A stretch of 64,000 bases of DNA from Acestrorhynchus altus (Eukaryota; Chordata; Actinopteri; Characiformes; Acestrorhynchidae), in contig CM067518.1 of assembly GCA_034509495.1 (NCBI GenBank), forward strand, positions 901,430 through 965,429, read 5' to 3'. The notes beneath the pieces were generated by a model. That model was not told the origin of the DNA. It did not search any database and worked only from the letters and a program-made list of their open reading frames with translations. The position numbers were made by a program, and so were the translations under genes. Positions 33,578 through 45,928 of this stretch are shown one piece after another; the first letter of the stretch is position 1; every line of letters begins with the position of its first letter.

Positions 33578-35827
33578 CTCTACGTCCAGGAGGGGGAGGA
33601 GAGAGGTGACTGTCTTTGTCATTTCCAAATGTATTAAGAGTTACCTGTTAGGAGGTCAAAGACCATCCAGTGTGAAAAGGCAGTGTAAACAAAGTTCAGG
33701 CACACAGTGAAAGTAGTTGTTGCAACACTGAGCAAAGTGTTCCCATGTAGCCTAAAAAGAAAAAGTCTTGGCGTGAAAATTGGAAATGATGTAGTTTAAC
33801 TGGTGAACAGTCTTTACGTCTGTGTTAATTAAAAGTTCTTCCTTAATTAAATGTACATCTATCAAATATAACCTTGTCCATGAGCCTACTTTTATTAGTA
33901 TTTCATGTTTTTCGGATTATCATTAAAACTCTTTATGCATATTCACTGCAGGTTTGTCACAACATTCTGTCAAAACACTGAATACAAGTTCGTCCACTTT
34001 CTTAAAAGATCAGATGGAAGGACGACCTGCTTCCATAATGAAGGAGCAGGTCAAAGGAACATAACTTGAAAAACCAGTTCCTAAACCTTGAGTTAAAAAC
34101 AGAGACCCTCTAATAGCCCCAGCAAGGCCTGGTAGACTTCCAACAGTTCCTACAGCACTTACGTTTCAGAGAGGGAGTTGAGGAACATGAAGGTTAATAA
34201 CCAGTGTCTCCATGTAGCCGTGATTTATTTTTTCCATTGTTCCAGCAGGACAAAAGTGGGACTCCTCACTGAAGATGATCCTGCTGCCTTAAGAGGCAAT
34301 AACAGTCTGGCACGACATCATTGCAGTCATGCATTGCATTGCATATCGTTTCCTTTTGGCTGCAACTTTTTTTTGGTAGTGAGTGTTTATATACACACCT
34401 ATTTACATATTTTCAAACATTTGTGGACATCCCCCCTGACAAACAGCTTGTCTGAAGTATTGCCAATACAATAGGACTAATTATGTGAATATACAAATTT
34501 GACCTATTGACCCACCATGATGGAAATCAATCATATATGGAGGAATTTTTAGCTTAAACTGAACTCAAGTTCCAATAATGAATTATTTTAACAACGTAAT
34601 TGAGAGTTAATTAAGTTGTCAATGATCTTGAACAATGTTTTGCTATAGTCACATTTATTTATTACAGCACTACAGTAAGACTGTAGGATTGGGTAAAAAT
34701 CTGTTTGTTGAGTCAATTGCAATGTACCTGTAGCTTGTTTTTTTTTCCCCTTTATACCTTTTCCATCAGTACTGTCCTACAAAATTAAAGCAAAACATAC
34801 ATTCAGCCATGAATTGTAAGGGTATCTTCAACAAACTGAATCAGTCATGAGTCATGATTCATTATAGAACTCTGTCCTTAGATATTCACTTCCACTGTCT
34901 AATTCAGTAACAGTCACGACCCTCTGTACGAAGGGAATGCACTGATCACTGGGTGTTGGCTTGTAGCAGCTGTTAAACATACTTACATCTATATGGCACA
35001 AAATTTACCTCCCAAGTCAGTTAGTGCATCCAGAAGTTCATCATTAAGTGGAAGAGGGAAGGCATTGTTATCGTTTTTGCTTTCAGTTGTCAATAATCAA
35101 GGTGGATAATGATAATAAGGTAGATATCAGGTAATGATAATACAGGGACATTTTCCACGACATTAATTTCATGCTTGATCAGATCAGCCAAGTAACATCC
35201 AAATTTAACTGACCTACTGACTCTTCTGGATGTACATGTGCTACTGAACCCTCACCATGGTTAGGCTTCTCAAAAAAATATCTGGGTTTGTATTCTGGCA
35301 AACTACCAGATGGAAGACTCCTAATTGGACCTGGATCATTGCCCTTGGATGGTAAAAAGTGCAATTGAAACACGTAGCCTTAAAGGCAAAGAATGTCCCT
35401 CACCTCCAGAAGACTCCAAGAACAAACAATTGAAGGAACAAGTTCTTGATGACAGACCACTGTAACAAACAAAGGGAACCTGCAGGCACCCCAACAGCTG
35501 CTCTACATGGTACATGGTAAGAGTGGGTCAAAACCTCTGTAGTAGATCTAGACCACCGATACACATTTACAAAAAGCACAATTTTAATCATAATTAGCTT
35601 TCATTGCTTTAAAGATTGACATGAAATTTCCTCAAACAGTCAAATACTTTAATAAGAGTCATGACAGGCCGTACGAGCTTCTACAAATATTTGGGCACAG
35701 TTTCAGTAAAACAGTGTAAATCATACATGCCAGGTCAGTCCTGAGATAAGACAATGTGCTGTTATTGATATGGATCAGACATGTCAGAGAAAACCAAATA
35801 AAACGATCCAGGGTTGATGATCCCTGT
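33578..35827. other. Intergenic, CYP2 C upstream and D 3' flank
   Basis: The longest gap in the CYP2 array. ATTCAGCCATGAATTG near 34802 recurs near 40078 before gene E, so parts are duplicated flank. I see no exon, RNA gene or intact element. Confidence 0.5.
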
Positions 35828-38800
35828 TCAGTGGGTGATCTCCCTGCTACGGCAGATTGTATTGAAGGGTACATTTGAGCGGACGGCACCCACAATGCCA
35901 TCCATGTTTGGTGGAGAAGCTCCTGGAGGCCATGAGAACTTCAGTCGCTGGATCAGAGAGGTGAAGAAGATGAAGAGCTCCGTCCTTGCCAGAGTCTCAC
36001 CCAGACAAACCCTCGGACCTGAAGAAGAACATACAAATGGTCCCAATGCTGATCTTCACCTAGATTCAGTATTCATTTGAGGGTAGAACCTCAGGTAGAC
36101 ATCAACAGCAGACTTACCCAGAGAAAAGGGCAGGAAGGAGTCATTTTTGCAGAACTGCCCTTTCTCATCCAGAAAGTTCTCTGGGTTGAAGGTATCTGGG
36201 TACTTCCAGTGATCTTTGTCAGTCAGGATGGCTGTTAGGTTGGGCATAACATCTGTTCCCTGCCATGAGAACACATCAGTGGAAGTGCACTCAGAAATGA
36301 AGCTTTGATTTTGTATTTTTTAATAAAAAGGCCAAAACAGAAAGTTCTGGTAGGTTGCTGTGGTTACCGCTGGGAGGTGGTATCCTCGCAGCTTTGTTGG
36401 TTGTGTGGTCTGATGCAGCACACCAAGAGGAACAATGTTAGCACAGCGCTGGATCTCATGAACAGTGGCGTGAGTGTATGGGAGCTGTGCTCGGTCATCC
36501 ATGGAGGGAAGGCGGTCAAAACCCAGCACTCGAACAATCTCCTCGTGACAGCGCTCTGAGATGAGGTCAACCAGCCAAATGAGACACAAAACAACAATTG
36601 AAGGTATACTGTTCCTTGTACCAAACTTGGCACGTCAAATGTAACTAGGCACAACTGAATAGTAATTTGGAACCTATAGCAGTACCTTGCACATCAGGGT
36701 GGTCCATCATGTAAATGAGGCCCCATCGAAGAGTGGTCGCCGTAGTTTCTGTTCCAGCAACGAACAGGTCAGTGATTGACCTCAGCATGTTCTCCTCATG
36801 GAATGTGGTGTCTTTATTTGATTCTTGCTGCTCAAAACAAGAAAAGATTCAATTTTGTAACTTTGTAGCTTCAAATATCTAGATTAATTAACTGATGCAG
36901 AGAACTCAGAATGGATTCCAGGTATAAAGATGGAAATGAAACATTCTTTTAACATCTAAGCTTAGTGCACATGCCTACCTTTGTACAGACATGTAAAGAC
37001 ACGAGCAGAATGTTTGTAAAAATCATTACACGACCGTGTCGTTTCTATATTCGCTGTCTATTTTCACCTCCTGTAGTTCTATAATTCCAGACTGTAGTTC
37101 ATCTGTTTCTCTGCAGACTTTATTCTCCTCCTTTCACCCTGATCTTCAATGATCAGGACCCCACAGGACCACCACAGAGCAGCTATTATGTGGGTGGTGG
37201 CTAATTCTCAGCACTGCAGTCACACTGACATGGTGGTGGTGGTGTTAGTGTGTGATATGCTGGTATGAGCAGATCAGACAGTGTTTAAATACAGTTTCAA
37301 CAACTGTATAAACATCTTTAGGTAAATAATTGTAATGAATAGTTAATTAAATATTAATATAATTAAAGGGAAAAAAAGTTGCCTTCCTTCTTTTTCTATT
37401 GTTTGATCACCTACATTACTCATCTCAACCAGGTAGGCATCAATGAAGTCCCGGGGGGTTTTGGGGTCCAGGGTCTTCCTGTGCTCCTCCACCTCTTCGA
37501 GAATGAATTTTTTTAAGGAGTTTGCATTGTCCCTGATCTTCTGGTGTGGTCCTGGGAAGTGTTTTATAATGGGGACCAAGTTGAAGATCTGTGGGGGTAA
37601 AGAAACTGAAGTGAAGTATACTCTGGGAAATAACTGGGGATTCCAGTTACTAATGTACAGTGGATTAGAGATGACTGCCAGGACAAAGTTCTCAAGATTA
37701 GGAAGAACTGGATTATCAGTGAGGTTTGCTTTGAAAGTAGCTGATGGTAAGTCATGCTGGTTGTTACCTGTGCCATAAGAGATCCTAAAAACTGAATGTT
37801 CTCGTTCACAATTCCCAGAAGCTTAGCGAAGCGCTTGTCGTCATATTCGAAGCGATCTCCGAAGACGATGGAGCAGATGATGTTGGAGACTGCATTCATG
37901 ATGGGGTGGATGGGGTAAAAAGGCTTCCCTTCAAGACAAAAGGGTTAAATAGGAGAAGATGAGACCAGGATATCCTGCAGTTAGTGGTGGATTCATGAAA
38001 GCAGCTGAATCTCCTCATCTACCTTCTTGTTTGAGCATCTCCTCGATGAGGTACTGCGCCTCTTCAGCCACTCGTTCCTCCACCGTTTTCTTCCCCAGTC
38101 CAAAGTCACGTAGAGTGTGCAGAGCAAACCTGCGCTGCTGTCTCCAAGAATTACCGTAAGTGGCCATTATGATACCTGAGACGGAGAGAGAGATGGTTGG
38201 AGTAAGGAAATGATAGAAAGGAAGCTCATGAGTTGAATCTTTCAATGAATATTTTCATATACAGACTCACGTGCATCGCACAGAAATGTAAAACATAGTA
38301 ACACCATTTGAAGTAATATGACCTCTAAGCTGCTAAACTCCAAGCTCTAATCTTCAGGATAAACTTTAGTTTAGGATAAATTTACTGTCATGTAAAACCC
38401 ATAAACACATTTTTAACAGGAGCAGATCTATCATAACACACAATTTTTTTAAATCCATTGTAAAATGTAATTAATAGAAATGCAATTTTCTTGTGAGGAA
38501 AAAAGCAGGACCCTCTATGCCCTAATAGCTGGTATTTGATCCTTTGGCTGAAATAATGTCAGTTAGTTCTGCAACCTGAATGAGTTCTACTCACCATACC
38601 CTTTGTTGATCCAGCGTGTTAGAGGAACGGATGGCCTCCCAGAACATATTGCCCCATTCTGAACAAAAGCTTCCTTTGTGATCTGAACGGTATTAAGCAC
38701 AATCATTTGCCTCCTTCCCAGGTACACGGTGCACATTTCCCCATATTTCGGCATCTGTAAAAGCACAAGAGGTTTACTGTAAGCTTGGGATGAAGTTTAA

Positions 38801-39176
38801 ATACTGTGTCTAGTTTAGCCCACACAATCACATTGTTATGACCTGGTCTAGGGTCAGGGCCGTTCCAGAAAATGAGACTCGGCCGTCTCCCCAGACCCTC
38901 TGCTGGACAGACAGTAGACAGACCTGACAAACAGCTTAAAATGAGTGGCGTCAACAAATGGAAGAGAAACAGGGAACTGACCGATCTGATGAAGCCCATT
39001 CGATCCTCTGTGAGCTGGGGCAGGTTGCCCACAAAAGGCAGGGGTTTGGGTCCAGGAGGGCCTCGGTTCCTAGAGGAGTTCAACCTGAAGATCTCCAGCA
39101 AAAGCAGAGAGAGAAGACCACACAGCAGGGCTAAGCCCAGAGATGTCCAGTCAAGATATCTCAGCACAGACTCCAT
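35828..39176 (-). CDS. Cytochrome P450 family 2, CYP2J-like (gene D)
   Basis: Exons, 5' to 3': 38982-39176, 38595-38754, 38023-38175, 37768-37928, 37415-37588, 36686-36827, 36368-36555, 36118-36259, 35828-36018. Total 1506 bases, 501 residues. All P450 motifs are present. Exon 5 ends EMSN with donor AAT/GTAGGT, whereas the others end EMTK with AAG/GTA. Exon 2 has LGRRQMIVLN and GAICSGRP against LGRKPTIVLN and GAVFSGRP. Intron 1 is the shortest of the array (227 bases). Intron 5 holds a copy of the long-inverted-repeat element, and intron 2 the end of a Tc1-like element related to the one in gene E. Same ER monooxygenase role inferred. Confidence 0.93.
37058..37300. mobile_element. Partial long-inverted-repeat element, CYP2 D intron 5
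   Basis: Left arm of the element best seen at 54480-55078: TTCAATGATCAGGACCCCAC, CAGGACCACCACAGAGCAG and CAGTCACACTGACATGGTGG in order. The right arm is missing. Confidence 0.7.
38460..38570 (-). mobile_element. Tc1-like element end in CYP2 D intron 2
   Basis: GTAAAATGTAATTAATAGAA, TTTTCTTGTGA and CTTTGGCTGAAATAATGT recur in the same order at about 42005-42085 in gene E intron 4, where they border a transposase remnant. Only the end is kept here. Confidence 0.5.
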
Positions 39177-39212
39177 CCTGTGAGAACTGCGGGACACCAC
39201 AGCTGCTCAGAG

Positions 39213-39218
39213 CTTTAT
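39213..39218 (-). promoter_or_regulatory. TATA box of CYP2 gene D
   Basis: GTAGAGTATAAAGCTCTGAG, 42 bases before the ATG. Confidence 0.7.
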
Positions 39219-40491
39219 ACTCTACTCCAGAGAGAGAGAGAGAGTTTCATGACTGTGGTCACCATTCCCAAATGCGTTAAAAATTACCTGTTAAGAGGTC
39301 ATAGACCTTCCAATATGGAAAGACACTGCAGACAAAGTTCAGGGAGACCATAAAAATTCACAGTTGCTGCAACACAACCTTTCTGAACTCAAACAGTAAA
39401 CTGTTGCCATGTAGCATTTTAATGGTTTAAACAGTGAAGAACTTTTATTTCATTCTATTATGGGATGTATAAAAGTTCTTCCCTAAGAAAATGTATTTCT
39501 CTGGGGATTTTCATCAACAGCTGATTAAAAACCCTAAATGAATGTTTTTCAGGTTGTTTATTTAATTTATCATTTTCTTTTAACCAGAAGGCCTTTCATT
39601 GAGGTAGACATGACCAAGACAGCACACCATTTCCAGCTACAGGAATTACAAAATCAAACAAACAGATAAACGGTTTCCATAAACAATCTCAAAACACAGT
39701 CAGTTACTGATACAAACACAACGTCGGACTTAGAAGTAAAAGATGCAGGTTTCTGTTAGAATTATTCAGCTTGAAAGTTCAGTGAGTTGCATTTTGTTTT
39801 GAAGGTTATTCCTGAACTGCAGTGCAAAATAGGAAATTCAAAATGAAATCTTATGAACATTGTAGAGCCGCTTTCTGGAAGAGCGAGAGTCATGGCAGTG
39901 TGGCCCTGGTTGTGTAACTGGATCACTATTAGAAACCAACTGAAGGAGGGATAATTAAGAGGCCAGTGCTCTTAAAAAACTTTACTGTCAGGATATTTAT
40001 TTATTACAAAAGAAATGTTTTGTGTTGAAATCTGTTCTCTGAGACTTCACAGGATCTCCTTAGTTTTCCATCAAACATTCAACCATGAATTGTGAGGGTA
40101 TTTTCAACAAGCTGAAGTTGAACCATAAGTGGATCTTGTGACAGGACAATGCCCAAAAATCCTAAAAAAAGTCCACAATAGAATGAGTACAAGGAGAAAT
40201 GGAGGTTCATTGAATGACCAGGTCAAAGCTTGCCTTGTAAAGCCTGTGGGCTGATGAAGCTTCTTAAGGACCTTAGAGGTGAGATGGGACTTTAGTAAGA
40301 CGGAATGCTCTCTATGAAAGACAGCACCGGTGGTTGAACTGGTATGAACTGTTCAGAGGTTATCATCACCTTGAACACTGAAATTAAAATGAATTAGGAT
40401 TCAACATGGACCCCACGTCAGTCCTTTGACCAAATAAATTCCTCCGTGGTTGGTTCTTGTTCATAACAAAGGCTGATCATGGTGGTCTGAT
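39219..40491. other. Intergenic, CYP2 D upstream and E 3' flank
   Basis: No exon or intact element seen. Partial similarity to 34650-34830, as expected for duplicated flanks. Confidence 0.5.
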
Positions 40492-43400
40492 TCAGTGGGT
40501 GGTCTCCCTGCTGAAACAGATTGTATTGAATGGTACATTTGAGCGGACTACACCCACGATGCCATCCATGTTTGGTGGGGAAGCACCAGGAGGGCATGTG
40601 AACTTCAGCCGCTGGAGCAGAGATGTGAAGAAGACGAAGAGCTCCGTCCTTGCCAGAGTCTCACCCAGACAAACCCTTGGACCTGCAGAAAAACAAACAT
40701 CATCTCAGTGTTGATCTTCTCATTCATTCTTATTTCTTAAGACACTTAGGCAGGCATCAGCAGCAGACCTACCCAGAGAAAAGGGTAGGAAGGAGTCATT
40801 TTTGCAGAACTGCCCTCTCTCATCTAAAAAGTTCTCTGGGTTGAACGTATCTGGGTACTTCCAGTGATCTCGGTTGGTCAGGATGGCTGTTAAGTTGGGC
40901 ATGACATCGGTCCCCTGTCATGAGAACAATCGTTGCAGTCAATTACATTTCTTGTTTTTTTAATAAAAAGGCAGAAAGTTCTGGTTGGTTGCCGTGGTTA
41001 CCGCAGGGATGTGGTATCCTCGCAGCTTTGTTGGTTGTGTGGTCTGATGCCTCAAACCCAGAGGAGCGATGTTAGCACATCGATGGATCTCATGAACAGT
41101 GGCGTGAGTGTACGGGAGCTGTGCGCGAGCATCCATGGTAGGAAAGCGGTCAAAACCCAGCACTCGAACAATCTCCTCGTGACAGCGCTCTGATGTGGTC
41201 AACCAGGCACATGAGAAACAACGGGAAAAGGACATTATGAAGCATATTGTCCCTTAAACCTCACTTGGGAGGACAAATGAAACAAAGAACAAACAAATGG
41301 TAATTGGTGTCCTAAGGCAGTACCTTGGACATCAGGGTGGTCCATCATGTAAATGAGGCCCCATCTAAGAGTGGTTGCCGTAGTTTCTGTTCCAGCAGCG
41401 AACAGGTCAGAAGTTGACTTCAGCATGTTCTCCTCATGGAAGGTGGAGTCTTCATTTGACTCTTGCTGCTCAAACCCAGAAAGATTCATTTCCTTAACTT
41501 AGCTAAACAAAGAGAGTCATACAGGACCACAGACCTGTTCCCTTCACTGGATCTTTCTCTGTTAATAATCAGGTGTGTTGGAGCAAACAGACTAATCACA
41601 ATGTGTGTGCTGGAGGACAGTAAAGAAGCTACAAAGGGTAGTGATGATGTACTTGCAGCAAGCTGTATAGTAGGTGATTGCCTGTCTGCTTGTATGGCAG
41701 TTTGACCGCTTACCTTGGTCATCTCAACAAGGTAAGCGTCAATGAAGTCCCGGGGGTTTCCTGGGTCTATAGACTTCCTGTGCTCCTCCACCACTTCAAG
41801 GATGAACTTTTTTAAGGCAATCACATTGTGCCTGATCTTATGGTGTGGCCCTGGGAAGTGTTTTATAATGGGGGCCAAGTTGAATATCTGTGGAGAACAT
41901 TTAGAAATGGCGTTCAACATAATACATATGGAATTTAATCTTTATTTCTACTATATAGAAGGAAGAAGGTTATATAACTAAACACAAAAACTGCCTTTTA
42001 AATATCAGTAAAATGTAATTAATAGAATTTTCTTGTGAAGAAAAAATTAGGAGGCGCTTATTCCTCCTTTGGCTGAAATAATGTGAAGTAGATGTTTCCT
42101 AGAATGTCTACCGTCTCTGACATCTACTAGAAGAAAGACGTTCCCACTCCTCCATGCGGAATTCTCTCAGCTCTGTGATGTTCCAGCGTCAGTCTTTGTA
42201 CAGACTCTCTTCCATTCTCCTTAAGCCTCCTCTGATACAATAAAGATCCCATAGTGGTTTCTATGATGGAGAGATCTCCAGACCCTGCTGCAGCAGAGCA
42301 GCTCCAAACCATCACACTTCCACCACCATGCTTCACAGCTGATATGAGGTTCTTCTGCTCAAATGCTGTGTTTGGTTTGTCTCAAATATGTCTTCTGTTA
42401 CTGTGTCCAAATAATTAAACTTTGGATTCATTTGTCTAAAGCACATTGTTCCAGAAGCACTGATCTTTGTCTTGGTGTTTGTTGATGTTTTTTTTGACTG
42501 TGTTTCCTCCTTAAACACCTACCCATGATGTTTGGTCTCTTTCTGATGGTAGAAGCTGCACTTTGACATCAACTGTGACAAGAGCTACCTGTAGGTCTGT
42601 GATGTCATTTTATGATTTACATCTTGTGGTTCTGCTCTTGGGCTGAACTTGCTAGGATGACCTGACCTGGACATGTTCTCCACTTGTAAATGATTTTCCC
42701 AACAGTGGAACAACTGATTTCTAACTATTCTGAGATCTTTTTTCAGACTCTTTTTTTTCTTTCTCCAGACTCATCTCCACACACAACCTTCTTTTGGAAG
42801 CCCTCAGAGAGCTCTTTGGATCTCACAAAAGTTATCTATGAAAATGATCCGATAAGACATGCTGGTTGTTACCTGGGCAACAGGAGATCCTACAAGTTGA
42901 ACATTGTCATTCAGAATTTCCAGAAGCTTAGCGAAGCGCTTGTTGTCATACTCAAAGCGGTCACCAAAAATGATGGAGCAGATGATGTTGGAAACTGCAT
43001 TCATAATGGGGTGGATGGGATAAAAAGGCTTCCCTTCAAAGCAAAGGGGAGAAAAAGAGAAGGTCAGACCAGGACATCCTGTAGCAAGATGGTTGGTAAA
43101 CCCAACTGGAGCTACTCATCTACCTTCCTGTTTGAGCATCTCTTTGATGAGGTACTGCGCCTCCTCAGCCACTCGCTCCTCCACGGTTTTCTTTCCCAGT
43201 CCAAAGTCCCGGAGAGTGCGCAGAGCAAACTGGCGCTGCTGTCTCCAAGAATTTCCATAAGTAGCCATCAAGATACCTGAGGGAGGCAGAGTAAGAGAGA
43301 TTGAGGGACCAAAATTGGTAGAAGTAGGATCACGAGTTGTCTATAGGAAGACCTAAACTAAGTGAAGGAGTTGTATGATACTCACCTTCCCCCTTGTGGA

Positions 43401-44435
43401 CCCAACGTGTCAAAGGCACAGATGGTCTCCCAGAAAACACAGCACTATTCTGGATTAAAGCTTCCTTCAGAATCTGCACAGAATTCAGCACGATCGTTGG
43501 CTTCCTTCCCAGGTACATGGAGCACATCTCACCATATTTCGGCATCTGGAGATGCATTGGAATGCTTGGGTTTATGAAGTATATGTCCAACTCTTCCCAC
43601 TTTTAAGGACAGCTTAAAAACAACTTTTAATCCTGTACATTAGTTGAGCAGTCAGCTGTAGTCAATCTCAGCCCAAGGTGGCTGAGTCATGCACGTTGCC
43701 ATGGTGATGCCACTCACTTCAACAATCAAGAGCAAACCAAACTAATGTCTGAGGTGTAAAGAAAACTTGTTGCTGCAATGTCCTCCCTGAAGATGTTCTA
43801 ATCATTTCCAGCTGATGTGCACTGGATTCCAATGTTCGGCATTTTAAGTAGTAATAAATGTGGGCGTGTAACTTTTTTTTAAACATTTGTTAAATTCAAG
43901 TTTTCATTGAAAAACTCTGGTTCTGCTTCAGATTCTAGTTTCAGCTTCTGGTTGGAGGGTTAAGCATATTTTGGGCTGCAAATTAAAAACAAAAAAAGAA
44001 AAACAGCAAAAATGCAGGACAGTGATTAAATACATTAATCGGTCATAAAACCAAGTGTAGCTAAGATTCTTCCAAATCAATGATCAGATCAATCTCAAGC
44101 TTCCCCAGCGTCCTAACCACGATGGACGTCTGCATGTCCCTAATGTCCTCTTTTTTAAAAACCACAATACTGCCAGACTAAACGAGAGGACACTTATCAA
44201 GACTGCAAGAAGACAACCTCAAGAAAAACAGTAAACTGACCGATCTGATGAAGGCCATTCGATCTTTCATGACCTGGGGCAGATTCCCAATAAAGGGCAG
44301 TGGTTTGGGTCCAGGAGGGCTTCGGCTCCTGGAGGAGTTCAACCTGAAGATCTCCAGTAGAAGAAGTGTGAGCAAACCACCCAGCAGGGCCAAGCCCGCA
44401 CATGTCCAGTCCAGATATTTCAGCACAGACTTCAT
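40492..44435 (-). CDS. Cytochrome P450 family 2, CYP2J-like (gene E)
   Basis: Exons, 5' to 3': 44241-44435, 43386-43545, 43124-43276, 42873-43033, 41714-41887, 41324-41465, 41002-41189, 40773-40914, 40492-40682. Total 1506 bases, 501 residues. PPGP, AGTETT, the K-helix ExxR (EIHR here, EIQR in A-D) and the heme loop PRVCLGE are all present. It is the outermost copy and somewhat diverged: it starts MKSVLKYLDW, exon 2 ends TRWVHKGEG, and exon 7 has PLGLRHQTTQP. The TATA box kept by genes A-D is destroyed here, so expression may differ. Intron 4 carries a Tc1-like transposon remnant of about 850 bases. Coding capacity looks sound. Confidence 0.94.
42005..42860 (-). mobile_element. Tc1-like transposon remnant in CYP2 E intron 4
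   Basis: On the minus strand 42127-42336 reads MKHGGGSVMVWSC, a hallmark of Tc1 transposases (KHGGGSVMVWGC). Just upstream a broken frame has FRQMNPKFNYL, matching the WTDESK(F/V) region. Stops and frameshifts show it is dead. Confidence 0.85.
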
Positions 44436-44468
44436 TGAGAGAACTGTGGAAACTACAGCTGCTCAGAG

Positions 44469-44476
44469 CTTCAACC
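44469..44476 (-). promoter_or_regulatory. Lost TATA box of CYP2 gene E
   Basis: At the aligned place genes A-D have CTTTATAC (plus strand) but this copy has CTTCAACC, while the flanking GCTCAGAG and CTCTA bases are kept. Confidence 0.65.
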
Positions 44477-45928
44477 TCTAGACCCACGACTGGGAGGAGA
44501 GTTTGACAGTCACATACCATGTGCATGTATGTTAAAAATTACCAGTTAAAAGGTCAAAGAGTTCCCAGTATGGAAAATCACTGCAGTCAAAGTTCAGACA
44601 GTGAGCTTGTCTGCATGTTGAAACCAAAAACCAAGATCCCATGCAGTCTAAAAAATGTGTTAATGCTCACTGGCCTGAACACGAGTCTAAATTAGTGTTA
44701 ATACACGTAAGGAGTTACATCTTCTTTAATAAACCCTACTGCTGTAAATATCTGCCCATTTTCTTTCGCACAGTTGTTGGCAGTTGTTGCAGGATTGTCG
44801 GTCACTGAATACCGTTTCTTATGAGATCAAGTAAAATATAACAACTGCATAAGAATAAGTCATTCAAAGGAAAACTGGAGATCAAAAAATGACTCAAAGG
44901 TACAGAGAACATGGGACATTAACAACTCCCTCAAAGCTTTCCTCTTTGAGAAACCAGGGAAAAATGTAGACAGTTGTGGGTCTGGAGCCCATCACCTTGG
45001 CATGGCTAATTAATGGTTTTGAAGTACTTTGAGAACCCACCAAACAGAACAGGGACTGACAAAATACAAAGCCTAGAAGGTCTTGCTTCTAGTTCTAGCA
45101 CGTCATCCTGGTCTGTTCAAGAGTCCAGTCTTCTTGATTGGAATGTTTACAGTAAGAGGGAAGACTCTCAGGGTTCAGACTAACAGTGACAACATGGAGC
45201 GGCTTCCCCTCTGTGTGGCTGCAACAGCCGCCAGTCTTCTGAGGAAAACTGTACACGAGATTCTGGAGTTTTGCAGGAATGTGATGGGAAACAAAATTGA
45301 GCAAATTTAACAAGTTTAGGTGAGAAACTCTAACAATGTGGAGACGTTTGAATTGGAAAATAGCCGAAGACAATGAGAAAATGACGAGCTGTACTCAATA
45401 ACGACCATGACATCAGTGGTTTGGTTTGCTTTTTCTTTATTTTTTTTTATTAGTTTTTTTAATTTTAGTTTTTTTTTTCTTGTTTTTTTTTCTTTACTTT
45501 TGTACTTTTTTTCTTAGTTTGCTGGAGAGAGGGAGAGAAAAGTATTTTTGGCACTACATTATTATGGGGTGGTATGCTGATTTTCTTAAAAGAAATTCCT
45601 ATCCAAAGCCTTTGTCCTTATGCAAGCAAAATATGAATACACCAATAAAAATAAAGAGGATTGCTTTAGATCCTTGCTTTACACAACAAATAAAAACGCT
45701 TTTTGGACCCCTCCAAAAATGGGGGTATTAAAATATTTGACATTTCTTATCACAAATCAATGTGATGAGACGAAAAATAGAACGTAAAAACTGTACAAAA
45801 AATGATAAAATTCATTTTAAAAAGTCTTGAGACCAAATGATGCAAAGTTAGACTGATTCTTTCTTCTTCTTCATCTTTTTCTTCTGATAAGGACCTTGGG
45901 CGTTGGATTGAAAAGAAAGTGTCAGAAT
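44477..45928. other. Intergenic between CYP2 E and tut4
   Basis: No coding exon seen. A pyrimidine/T-rich stretch at 45430-45515 (an A-rich run on the gene strand) lies about 420 bases past the tut4 stop and may be part of its 3' end or a retroposon tail. Confidence 0.45.

Noticed and set aside
20565..41193. Repeated plus-strand frames (GYRREVVSSQLCWLCGLM type) as a gene family
   Set aside because: They are the antisense of CYP2 exon 7 in each copy; conservation is explained by the P450 exon.
42690..43280. 196-residue plus-strand frame as a gene
   Set aside because: It runs across the Tc1-like remnant and antisense of CYP2 E exons 4 and 3; no independent support.
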